The notes: generated from the sequence alone by a model not told the origin. Positions 1-6,310 are shown, numbered from the stretch's first letter. The stretch is DNA of 7,248 nucleotides from Leucothrix mucor (GCA_011322515.1 DRMS01000004.1:1-7248), one strand, 5' to 3'. Program-made: numbers and translations.

Positions 1-126
1 CAACGCTATACTCATTCAGAACGCGCGAAAGAGATTCTTGATCATTGGGATGAGTATTTACCTCAGTTTATTAAAGTAATGCCAGTGGATTATAAGCGTG
101 CTTTGCAAAAGATGAAAAAAGCATAA
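1..126 (+). CDS. gltB: Glutamate synthase large subunit, C-terminal end (partial)
   Basis: Frame 1 is open from the window edge to a TAA and gives 41 residues ending in the segment VMPVDYKRALQKMKKA. The VMPVDYKRAL motif is the usual extreme C-terminus of the GOGAT alpha subunit, and gltD follows on the same strand, which supports the call. The full protein (about 1500 residues in the family) takes glutamine and 2-oxoglutarate to two glutamates using electrons passed from the GltD subunit. Only the tail is visible because the window cuts the gene, so there is no sign of a real truncation. No catalytic residue is in view. The gap to gltD is 152 bases and is filled by palindromes, so the two genes are probably co-transcribed but not translationally coupled. 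Confidence 0.9.
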   Translation, partial: QRYTHSERAKEILDHWDEYLPQFIKVMPVDYKRALQKMKKA

Positions 127-143
127 AGGCATTAGTCTCATTC

Positions 144-177
144 TACTAGCTACGAGGCTCCAGCCTCGTAGCTAGTA
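144..177. repeat. Perfect REP-like palindrome after gltB
   Basis: Two 16-base arms, 144-159 and 162-177, are exact reverse complements around a two-base CC centre. The core is TACGAGGCT / AGCCTCGTA. No long T-run follows on the + strand, so it is not a typical intrinsic terminator. It would form a very stable hairpin in a gltB-gltD transcript and could stabilise the upstream message or dampen read-through. The related sequence at 241-267 suggests a dispersed repeat family. Confidence 0.85.
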
Positions 178-179
178 TT

Positions 180-195
180 GACGGCTTCAGCCGTC
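180..195. repeat. Second short palindrome, GACGGCT/AGCCGTC
   Basis: Seven-base perfect arms, 180-186 and 189-195, surround a two-base TC centre, three bases after the first palindrome. One G-T wobble and a further A-T pair extend it to 178-197. It has the same architecture as its neighbour (GC-rich arms, two-base centre), so the pair looks like one composite REP/BIME-type unit rather than two chance hairpins. Confidence 0.7.
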
Positions 196-240
196 GATAA
201 ATGATAAATATTTAAGATAGCTAGAACTGTCAATGAAAAT

Positions 241-267
241 TACAAGGCGAGGAGCCTCGTAACTAGG
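241..267. repeat. Degenerate third copy of the GAGGCT-type palindrome
   Basis: Bases 253-267 match 162-176 (the right arm of the first palindrome) at 13 of 15 positions. Bases 241-248 pair with 254-261 at seven of eight positions, leaving an imperfect hairpin. The copy runs into the AGGA at 265-268 that serves as the gltD Shine-Dalgarno, so folding of this copy, or its pairing with 150-159, could affect gltD translation. That effect is inference. Confidence 0.55.
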
Positions 268-278
268 ATAAGAAAATT

Positions 279-1727
279 ATGGGTAAGCCAACAGGATTTA
301 AAGAATACGCACGTAAAGATCGTTCTTATGGAAATATCGAAGAGCGCATTGTGCATTTTCATGAATTTGTCATTCCATTAACGGATAAAGAAATGCATCA
401 GCAATCAGCACGTTGCATGGATTGTGGTATTCCATTTTGTCATCAAGGTTGCCCTGTTAATAATTTAATTCCTGATTGGAATGATTTGGTGTATCAAGAT
501 GATTGGCAAGGTGCGCTTGATGTATTGCATTCAACCAATAACTTCCCAGAAATCACAGGTAAAATTTGTCCTGCACCCTGTCAGGAGTCCTGTACGCTCA
601 ATATTGATGATGAGCCCGTCACCATAAAAACCATTGAATGCGCTATTGTTGACAAAGGTTTTGCAGAAGGCTGGATTAAGCCACAAATAGCAACAGAAAA
701 AACAGGTAAACGTATTGCGATTGTCGGCTCAGGACCTGCTGGAATGGCGGCATCGCAACAACTGGCACGGGCAGGGCATGAGGTTGTTTTATTTGAAAAA
801 GAAGAACGCATCGGTGGCCTAACCCGCTTTGGTATTCCTGATTTTAAATTGGATAAAAAACTCATTGACCGTCGTATGGAACAAATGGCGGCAGAGGGTG
901 TGGAGTTTAAAACAAATACCCATATTGGTGTTGATATTCCTGCTAGGCAATTAGTTAATGATTATGATGCCGTTATTTTAACTGGCGGTTCAGAGCATCC
1001 GCGCGACTTGCCAATTACAGGACGTGATCTGGATGGCGTGTATTTTGCGATGGACTTCCTAAAAGCAAATACTAAAGCTGTACAGGGTGTACATGGTGAT
1101 GAAAATATTATCTCTGCTAAAGACAAGCATGTTGTGGTGATTGGTGGCGGTGATACAGGCTCAGACTGTATTGGCACCGCAGTTCGTCATGGCGCAAAAT
1201 CAATCACACAATTAGAAATCATGCCAGCTCCGCCAGAAAAAGAAAATAAAGACCTAACATGGCCTGATTGGGCAAATAAAATGCGCACTTCAACCTCGCA
1301 AGAAGAAGGTTGTGAGCGCATGTTCTCTGTTGTCAGCAAAGAATTTATAGGGAAAAACGGCAAATTAAGTGCAATTAAATGCGCCAAAGTAGAATGGACT
1401 AAAGATGCAGATAATAATTGGCAGATGGATGAAGTTGCAGGCTCTGAATTTGAATTGCCTGCTGATATTGCAACATTAGCAATGGGTTTTGTGCATCCTG
1501 TGCAAGAAGGCATGTTAAAAGAATTAGCCGTAGACTTTGATCCTCGTGGTAATGTGGAAGGTAATACCGAAGGTGATAAAGCCTATTATACCTCCGTTGA
1601 TAAAGTCTTTGCCGCAGGCGATATGCGTCGTGGACAATCATTAGTAGTATGGGCAATACGCGAAGGTCGTCAATGCGCGCATTCAGTTGATACTTATTTA
1701 ATGGGTAGTACGGATTTGCCACGATAA
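279..1727 (+). CDS. gltD: Glutamate synthase (NADPH) small subunit
   Basis: The 482-residue product is the beta subunit of NADPH glutamate synthase, close to the usual length (about 470). It oxidises NADPH on FAD and passes electrons through iron-sulfur clusters to GltB. Near the N-terminus are two cysteine groups: C46, C49, C54, C58 (CMDCGIPFC then GCP) and C97, C101, C105 (CPAPCQESC), the family's 4Fe-4S ligands. A Rossmann motif VGSGPAG at about 149-155 binds FAD. A second, VIGGGDTGSD at about 287-296, is the NADPH site. The C-terminal AAGD (445-448) followed by RRGQSLVVWAIREGR is the conserved FAD-closing segment. The start is supported by AGGA at 265-268, ten bases upstream, and by the normal N-terminus. 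It follows gltB, its partner. Homologous FAD/NADPH subunits exist in other enzymes, but adjacency to gltB settles the assignment. Confidence 0.97.
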   Translation: MGKPTGFKEYARKDRSYGNIEERIVHFHEFVIPLTDKEMHQQSARCMDCGIPFCHQGCPVNNLIPDWNDLVYQDDWQGALDVLHSTNNFPEITGKICPAPCQESCTLNIDDEPVTIKTIECAIVDKGFAEGWIKPQIATEKTGKRIAIVGSGPAGMAASQQLARAGHEVVLFEKEERIGGLTRFGIPDFKLDKKLIDRRMEQMAAEGVEFKTNTHIGVDIPARQLVNDYDAVILTGGSEHPRDLPITGRDLDGVYFAMDFLKANTKAVQGVHGDENIISAKDKHVVVIGGGDTGSDCIGTAVRHGAKSITQLEIMPAPPEKENKDLTWPDWANKMRTSTSQEEGCERMFSVVSKEFIGKNGKLSAIKCAKVEWTKDADNNWQMDEVAGSEFELPADIATLAMGFVHPVQEGMLKELAVDFDPRGNVEGNTEGDKAYYTSVDKVFAAGDMRRGQSLVVWAIREGRQCAHSVDTYLMGSTDLPR

Positions 1728-1757
1728 TAATTTAGCACAATTTTCTAAAACTAAAAC

Positions 1758-1828
1758 CACGGAGTACACTGACAACACGGAAATAAAAACGATACAGCCT
1801 TTCTTCCGTGTCGTCAGTGTATTCCGTG
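1758..1828. repeat. Long inverted repeat with 25-base arms between gltD and dnaG
   Basis: Arms 1758-1782 and 1804-1828 are reverse complements with two mismatches, one of which stays a G-U pair in + strand RNA. They enclose a 21-base AT-rich loop. The arm has an internally repetitive look (CACGG...ACACGG). I recognise this style (CACGGA repeats) as a type of intergenic repeat seen in several proteobacteria. No T-tract follows the right arm closely, though TTTAATTCTTTT lies at 1830-1841, so it could act as a weak terminator or a processing hairpin after gltD. Its end is 37 bases before dnaG. Confidence 0.8.
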
Positions 1829-1865
1829 ATTTAATTCTTTTCGTAATTTCAAAGTAGCGTTATCT

Positions 1866-3602
1866 ATGGCAGGACGCATTCCACAAGACTTTATCGATGG
1901 GCTTCTCACAAGAATCGATATTGTCGATATTATAAACTCTCGTGTTCCGCTAAAGAAAAAAGGGCGTAACTACGTTGCCTGTTGCCCTTTCCATAATGAA
2001 AAAACCCCCTCTTTTAGTGTCAATCAACCTCAGCAATTTTATCACTGCTTTGGTTGCGGAGTAGGAGGCAGTGCAATTACATTCCTAATGGAATATGACC
2101 ATATGGATTTTGTTGAGTCTATCGAAACACTGGCATCTCAGCTTGGTTTGGATGTACCCAGAGAAGGAAATCATCAAGCACCAAAAAAACGGATTAATAA
2201 AGATCTTTATGAGCTAATGCAGGATGCTAGCGAGTATTATCAACGCCAACTCACTACTTCAAAAATCGCAAAAGACTATCTGCAAAATCGCGGCTTGAGT
2301 GATGAAATAAGGTCGCGTTTTAAGCTTGGCTATGCGTTAGCTGGTTGGGATAATACCCTTAAGCATTTATCACCCTCCTATTCTCAAAAGCAAATAATTG
2401 ATACGGGTCTAGTTATCAAAAAAGACAATGGTGGTGCTTATGACCGCTATCGTGACCGTATTATGTTCCCCATTCGCAATCGTAAAGGGCAAGTCATTGG
2501 CTTTGGTGGTCGAGTAATGGGGGATGAAAAACCCAAATATATAAACTCCCCTGAAACAGAATTATTCCATAAAGGATCAGAGCTTTACGGTTTTTATGAA
2601 GCACGCGATGCAACACGAAAACTAGAGCAAATTATTGTGGTTGAAGGCTATATGGATGTGATTGCTTTAGCGCAATATGGCATTAGCTATGCGGTAGCAA
2701 CGTTGGGTACGGCAACCACAGCAGAACATATTCAATTATTATTTCGTAGCGTGCCTGAAATAATTTTTTGCTTTGACGGCGATAGGGCAGGAAAAGAAGC
2801 AGCTTGGCGGGCTTTAAATAACGCACTAAGTTTAGTTGTTGATGGTAAAGAAATTCGTTTTCTATTCTTGCCTGACGAAGAAGACCCTGACTCACTGGTA
2901 CGAAAAATAGGCAAAGAAGAATTTGAAGTTTCCTATATCGCAGATGCTCTAGCTTTAACCGATTATTTACTACAACATTTGCAGCAAGAATTTAATATTA
3001 GTAGTAGAGAAGGCAAAGCACGTTTTTTAAATACATTGGGCGATTTAGTAAAAACTATGCCTGATTCTTTAATAAGAGATCAATTATTAGTAGAAGTGGC
3101 TAGATTAACCAGTGTTTCTATTCAGCATATAAAAAAAAGAGTGCTAAAAAATAACCCAAAAATAACACCTGCTTATAATCGTAAAAGAGACCGTGAAGTG
3201 CGACACACTCCCGTTCGTTACGCCATTACCCTATTATTGTATGACACTTCTCTAGTACAATTTGTAGAAAATCCTGAACAAATAGCACTTTCAAATCTGC
3301 GCGGTACCGATTTATTGACTACACTTGTTGAAACTATAGAAGAACGTCCCAATAGTAATGGAGCGTCACTCTTAGAGCGATGGCGTAACACCGACTTAGA
3401 AGCCTCACTAATCCGCCTGATGAAATGGCAACCAGATACCAATGATAAAGAGGTGCTGGTGCGAGAATTTCAGGACTGTCTGCGACAAATTCGCAAAAAG
3501 GCCAATGAGAAAAAACTTGAAATACTGATACACAAAGCACAGATCGGGGAGCTTACAACGCGAGAAAAGCAAGAACTGCTAATTTTAACGCGTGACTCCT
3601 AG
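1866..3602 (+). CDS. dnaG: DNA primase
   Basis: The 578-residue protein synthesises RNA primers at the replication fork, recruited by the DnaB helicase. The N-terminal CHC2 zinc domain has ligands C40, H43, C61 and C64 (CCPFHNEKTPSF ... FYHCFGCG), the same positions as in E. coli. The basic polymerase-core segment YDRYRDRIMFPI begins at 192. The TOPRIM fold carries E260 and D264 (VVEGYMDV) and D304/D306 (FDGDRAG), the metal-binding acidic set. The C-terminal region from about 430 is the less conserved helicase-binding domain, intact in length. The start MAGRIPQDFID is the canonical primase N-terminus. No clear Shine-Dalgarno precedes it; the nearest purines are AAAG at 1851-1854. In most gammaproteobacteria rpsU is directly upstream and rpoD directly downstream. 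Here gltD is upstream and rpoD is 620 bases away. Confidence 0.98.
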   Translation: MAGRIPQDFIDGLLTRIDIVDIINSRVPLKKKGRNYVACCPFHNEKTPSFSVNQPQQFYHCFGCGVGGSAITFLMEYDHMDFVESIETLASQLGLDVPREGNHQAPKKRINKDLYELMQDASEYYQRQLTTSKIAKDYLQNRGLSDEIRSRFKLGYALAGWDNTLKHLSPSYSQKQIIDTGLVIKKDNGGAYDRYRDRIMFPIRNRKGQVIGFGGRVMGDEKPKYINSPETELFHKGSELYGFYEARDATRKLEQIIVVEGYMDVIALAQYGISYAVATLGTATTAEHIQLLFRSVPEIIFCFDGDRAGKEAAWRALNNALSLVVDGKEIRFLFLPDEEDPDSLVRKIGKEEFEVSYIADALALTDYLLQHLQQEFNISSREGKARFLNTLGDLVKTMPDSLIRDQLLVEVARLTSVSIQHIKKRVLKNNPKITPAYNRKRDREVRHTPVRYAITLLLYDTSLVQFVENPEQIALSNLRGTDLLTTLVETIEERPNSNGASLLERWRNTDLEASLIRLMKWQPDTNDKEVLVREFQDCLRQIRKKANEKKLEILIHKAQIGELTTREKQELLILTRDS

Positions 3603-3695
3603 CTATTATAAGCACTGTCTTTATATCTTAATATTTTCAAGTGGTGACTCTAAAGAAGTTTGTATGAACCCCTATCTCCAAGGTTTAGTGGAAGA

Positions 3696-3967
3696 TTAGT
3701 ACACCATCTACATTATATTGACGGATTCAGTGTTTCTGTGCTGCTCTACATCAAGGCATAGTGTAAAGGTAATAGCAATATCCTAGCCCAGCACTACAAC
3801 GCAGAGGTGAAGTATCACAGAAGTACCCGAAGGGTTGATTTGTAAGCATTTATGGCGTTATTACACTTTTTTTGAAGGCCGTCGACAGCATTCCCTGCAA
3901 AGTGTAATCACTCATGAATGCTTACAGACCAACTTTATTTGCCAATATAATGTAGACGGTGTACTAA
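3696..3967. mobile_element. MITE-like element with 25-base terminal inverted repeats
   Basis: Bases 3696-3720 and 3943-3967 are reverse complements with a single mismatch in 25. The 272-base unit has no coding capacity, which fits a miniature inverted-repeat element. If the ends are placed at GTACACC/GGTGTAC (3699 and 3964), a TA flanks each side. This would suit a TA-targeting family such as IS630/Tc1, but TA is a palindrome and proves little. Weaker matching symmetry continues outside: ATGAACC at 3664-3670 against GGTTCAT at 3973-3979, and AAAGAAG against CTTCTCT at 3988-3994. The true element may therefore be larger, about 3649-3994. Inside lies a second inverted repeat. I cannot name the family, and a structured RNA gene is an alternative. 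Confidence 0.6.
3834..3933. repeat. Inner inverted repeat nested in the MITE-like element
   Basis: Left arm 3834-3869 and right arm 3899-3933 pair through three blocks. GTTGATTTGTAAGCATT faces the reverse complement GTTGGTCTGTAAGCATT (two transitions). A mismatched bulge follows (GGCGTT against GAGTG). The third block, ATTACACTTT, is exact. The loop is 29 bases and contains the palindrome GTCGAC. The repeat lies close to the right terminal repeat (9 bases) but 113 bases from the left one, so the element is asymmetric. The 113-base left part has its own short pairings: GTGCTG 3738-3743 with CAGCAC 3789-3794, or TTCTGTG 3734-3740 with CACAGAA 3816-3822. Confidence 0.75.
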
Positions 3968-4082
3968 GTTACGGTTCATTAAAAACGCTTCTCTATAAAA
4001 AATACTTATGAACTATTGTATCTATTTATTATCTATGTAAAAGGTTTCTTTGAGTCTAAAATTTACGATGTTTTATTTATAC

Positions 4083-4109
4083 TCATTTCATTCCACCACG
4101 ATGAAATGA
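4083..4109. repeat. Small perfect hairpin upstream of the rpoD promoter
   Basis: Nine-base perfect arms TCATTTCAT (4083-4091) and ATGAAATGA (4101-4109) surround a nine-base loop. It is AT-rich, with no T-run after it on + or on the minus strand, so I do not call it a terminator. It could be a protein-binding dyad or a chance structure. Confidence 0.4.
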
Positions 4110-4154
4110 AAAAGCCCTTAATATTAAGAATTTCCTCAAGATTCTAGCTAGTAA

Positions 4155-4186
4155 TTTACATTCGATAGATAAAATTATGTTATAAT
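4155..4186 (+). promoter_or_regulatory. Extended -10 promoter for rpoD
   Basis: A perfect TATAAT at 4181-4186 is preceded by TG with one base between (TGTTATAAT, 4178-4186), the extended -10 form that tolerates a poor -35. The best -35-like hexamer, TTTACA at 4155-4160, sits at a long 20-base spacing; ACATTC at 4158-4163 has the standard 17. Predicted transcription start is near 4193, giving a leader of about 30 bases. The leader includes a T-run and a weak Shine-Dalgarno, GGAAA, at 4208-4212. It lets rpoD be transcribed independently of dnaG, with sigma-70 reading its own gene. Confidence 0.7.
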
Positions 4187-4222
4187 AGTCGATTAACCTT
4201 TTTTTTCGGAAACTCAGTTAGT

Positions 4223-6118
4223 ATGAGCGAGCAAAAACAACAATCCAACTTAAAAACACTCATCGCAAAAGGTAAGGAACAAGGTTTTCTTACCTATGCG
4301 GAAGTGAATGACCACCTGCCAGACACCATTGTTGATCCTGAGCAAATTGAAGAAATTGTTACCATGATCAATGATATGGGTATCAAAGTCTTTGAAAAAG
4401 CACCTGAGGAAGACAGCTTAATATTGTCTGATGATACAGTAGGTGATACCGATGATGATGCAGCAGAAGAAGCAGCTGCCGCATTAACCAAGCTTGAAAC
4501 AGAATTTGGTCGGACAACCGACCCTGTCCGTATGTATATGCGTGAGATGGGTACAGTCGAGCTATTGACACGTGAGGGCGAAATTGAAATAGCCATCCGT
4601 ATTGAAGAAGGTCTGTTTGAAGTACTAACATCATTGTCAAACTTCCCTGCATCAACCGAGTATTTACTTGAAAGATACAAAGTAGTTGAAGAAGAGGAAG
4701 GACGCTTAACGGATATTATTAGTGATTTTATTGACCCAGATGCCGAACGTCATATTATCCCTGAGCCTGCAAAACCCATAAAAGCAGAGGATAAAAAGAA
4801 AGAAGAGGAAGAAAAGAAAAGAAAAGAAGAAGCTAAGAAAAATGGTGGGGAGATAGAAGAAGAGGAAGAAGAAGAGCCACAAGAACTAGGGCCTGATCCA
4901 GAAATTGCCAAAGAGAAATTTTATGAGTTAAAGAGTCTTTATCAAGCGGCTTGTAAAGCCTGCGAAGACAAAAATAGGGATGCTTATAAAGCAGCACGTA
5001 TTGCACAAGCAAAAAAACTCATGGAGTTTAAATATACGCAACCTGTTATCGACCATCTTGGGCGTCAGCTTAAAGACATTATTACGCGAATTCGTGGTTT
5101 AGAGCGTCAAATTATGCGTATGTGTATTGATAAAGCGGAAATGAAGCGTATCGATTTCATCAAAAGCTTTCCTCAGAATGAAACTAATCTTGATTGGCTA
5201 GATAATACTATTGCTAATTTGCCGCAATATAAAGATAAGTTAGAATTATTTAGGGATGATATTATTTTCCTACAAGGTCAATTAATTAAAATTGAAATCG
5301 AAACTAATCTATCTATTACACAAATTAAGAATATAAACCGTGCTGTTTCTGTCGGCGAAGCACAAGCGCGTCGTGCCAAGAAGGAAATGGTAGAAGCCAA
5401 TCTACGCCTCGTTATATCAATTGCAAAGAAATACACCAATCGTGGATTACAGTTCCTTGATTTAATTCAGGAAGGCAATATTGGCTTAATGAAAGCGGTC
5501 GATAAGTTTGAATATCGTCGTGGCTACAAATTCTCAACTTATGCAACATGGTGGATACGTCAGGCAATTACTCGCTCAATTGCTGACCAAGCGCGCACTA
5601 TTAGAATCCCTGTTCACATGATTGAAACCATCAATAAACTTAATCGTGTCTCACGCAAATTACTACAAGAGAAGGGTAGAGAAGGAACACCTGAAGAGCT
5701 AGCAATAGAAATGGAAATGCCAGAAGATAAAGTGCGTAAAGTAATGAAAATTGCCAAAGAGCCAATCTCAATGGCAACACCGATTGGTGATGATGAAGAT
5801 TCTAGCTTAGGTGATTTCATTCAGGACGACAATGTACAGTCGCCAATGGACTCTGCAACCTCATCCAGCCTAGGCGGTAAAACACGAGACGTACTGAGTA
5901 GCTTAACACCAAGAGAAGCAAAAGTATTACGCATGCGTTTTGGTATTGATATGAATACAGACCATACCTTAGAAGAAGTAGGTAAACAATTTGATGTGAC
6001 ACGAGAACGTATCAGGCAAATTGAAGCAAAAGCAATAAGAAAGTTGCGTCATCCAAGTAGGTCGGATATGCTACGTAGCTTCCTAGAAGCAAGTAATGAA
6101 CCAACCGCTTCTAGGTAA
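4223..6118 (+). CDS. rpoD: RNA polymerase primary sigma factor, sigma-70
   Basis: The 631-residue housekeeping sigma factor directs RNA polymerase to -10/-35 promoters. Region 1.1 occupies about 1-80, ending in an acidic stretch. Region 1.2 starts near DPVRMYMREMG (100-110). The non-conserved region runs from about 131 to 372. Region 2 includes NLRLVISIAKKYTNRGLQFL (393-412) and the -10 reading part YKFSTYATWWIRQAIT, with Y435, F437, Y440, W443, W444, Q447 and T450 matching the E. coli DNA-contact set at an offset of ten. Region 3 carries RTIRIPVHMIETINK. Region 4.2 has the -35 helix VTRERIRQIE with R594, E595 and R598. Oddly, residues 181-222 form a lysine/glutamate-rich stretch (KKKEEEEKKRKEE ... 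EEEEEEE) where E. coli has a mainly acidic one; its DNA is almost all purine (about 4779-4875). Start: the family N-terminus and GGAAA ten bases upstream. Confidence 0.98.
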   Translation: MSEQKQQSNLKTLIAKGKEQGFLTYAEVNDHLPDTIVDPEQIEEIVTMINDMGIKVFEKAPEEDSLILSDDTVGDTDDDAAEEAAAALTKLETEFGRTTDPVRMYMREMGTVELLTREGEIEIAIRIEEGLFEVLTSLSNFPASTEYLLERYKVVEEEEGRLTDIISDFIDPDAERHIIPEPAKPIKAEDKKKEEEEKKRKEEAKKNGGEIEEEEEEEPQELGPDPEIAKEKFYELKSLYQAACKACEDKNRDAYKAARIAQAKKLMEFKYTQPVIDHLGRQLKDIITRIRGLERQIMRMCIDKAEMKRIDFIKSFPQNETNLDWLDNTIANLPQYKDKLELFRDDIIFLQGQLIKIEIETNLSITQIKNINRAVSVGEAQARRAKKEMVEANLRLVISIAKKYTNRGLQFLDLIQEGNIGLMKAVDKFEYRRGYKFSTYATWWIRQAITRSIADQARTIRIPVHMIETINKLNRVSRKLLQEKGREGTPEELAIEMEMPEDKVRKVMKIAKEPISMATPIGDDEDSSLGDFIQDDNVQSPMDSATSSSLGGKTRDVLSSLTPREAKVLRMRFGIDMNTDHTLEEVGKQFDVTRERIRQIEAKAIRKLRHPSRSDMLRSFLEASNEPTASR

Positions 6119-6121
6119 ATT

Positions 6122-6152
6122 TTTACTGATATTTTAATGGTTTTGTTGTAAA
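6122..6152 (+). promoter_or_regulatory. Possible tRNA promoter
   Basis: TTTACT (6122-6127) and TGTAAA (6147-6152) are weak -35 and -10 matches at 19 bases spacing, with TG one base ahead of the -10 (TGTTGTAAA). The predicted start falls around 6159, about 14 bases before the tRNA, with a GC-containing stretch between as in stable-RNA promoters. Alternatively the tRNA is processed from the rpoD transcript, since rpoD ends only 54 bases upstream with no terminator between. Confidence 0.3.
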
Positions 6153-6172
6153 CTGAGCCAGCAAAAAAAACA

Positions 6173-6249
6173 GGGCCTGTAGCTCAGTTGGTTAGAGCAG
6201 TAGACTCATAATCTATTGGTCGAAGGTTCGAGTCCTTCCAGGCCCACCA
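6173..6249 (+). tRNA. tRNA with CAU anticodon, most likely tRNA-Ile2
   Basis: A full cloverleaf is present with encoded CCA. The acceptor stem is GGGCCTG/CAGGCCC. The D stem is GCTC/GAGC. The anticodon stem 6200-6204/6212-6216 encloses the loop CTCATAA with CAT at 6207-6209. The T stem GAAGG/CCTTC encloses TTCGAGT. The discriminator base is A. A CAU anticodon can be elongator Met, initiator Met or Ile2 (AUA-reading after TilS makes lysidine). The first acceptor pair is a normal G-C, which argues against initiator Met. Pairs C4-G69 and C5-G68, known TilS positive determinants, together with GACTCATAATC and the TTGGTCG variable-arm context, resemble E. coli tRNA-Ile2 rather than Met. A CAU tRNA just after rpoD also occurs in Pseudomonas, as I recall. 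Confidence 0.85.
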
Positions 6250-6266
6250 TATTTATTATAAATATT

Positions 6267-6300
6267 AAAAGCTTACATTATTGTGATGTAGGCTTTTTTT
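6267..6300 (+). terminator. Intrinsic terminator after the tRNA
   Basis: Arms AAGCTTACAT (6269-6278) and ATGTAGGCTT (6286-6295) form a ten-pair stem with one G-U and a seven-base loop, followed by an uninterrupted T-run to 6300. Two more A-T pairs (6267-6268 with 6296-6297) can extend the stem. It ends the tRNA, and possibly the rpoD-tRNA, transcript. Confidence 0.85.
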
Positions 6301-6310
6301 ATACCCGTTT

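Larger units (their letters stand above)
3603..4222. other. 620-base gene-free gap between dnaG and rpoD
   Basis: I see no credible coding frame on either strand. The gap holds a nested inverted-repeat element (core 3696-3967, with weaker symmetry out to 3649-3994), a further symmetric pair GACTCTAAAGAA (3644-3655) and TTTCTTTGAGTC (4046-4057), a small hairpin at 4083-4109, a 12-base palindrome CTTAATATTAAG at 4117-4128, and the rpoD promoter near 4155-4186. No obvious intrinsic terminator follows dnaG, so dnaG transcripts might run into the repeat element. Confidence 0.75.

Noticed and set aside
144..177. Intrinsic terminator between gltB and gltD
   Set aside because: The stem is strong but no T-run follows it; a repeat is the better description.
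1399..1722. Long open frame antisense to gltD, and similar antisense frames across dnaG and rpoD
   Set aside because: They overlap strongly conserved genes, have unnatural residue composition (for example Tyr/Leu/His-rich) and no initiation signals; they are shadows of the real coding frames.
3603..3640. Terminator directly after dnaG
   Set aside because: No stem of useful length with a T-run is visible in this stretch.
3696..3967. 6S RNA or another known housekeeping RNA in the dnaG-rpoD gap
   Set aside because: The ends form a perfect-repeat pair typical of a mobile element, and I cannot match the internal structure to any known RNA.
6173..6249. Initiator tRNA-Met
   Set aside because: The first acceptor pair is a standard G-C, whereas bacterial initiators have an unpaired first position, and the anticodon stem lacks three consecutive G-C pairs.
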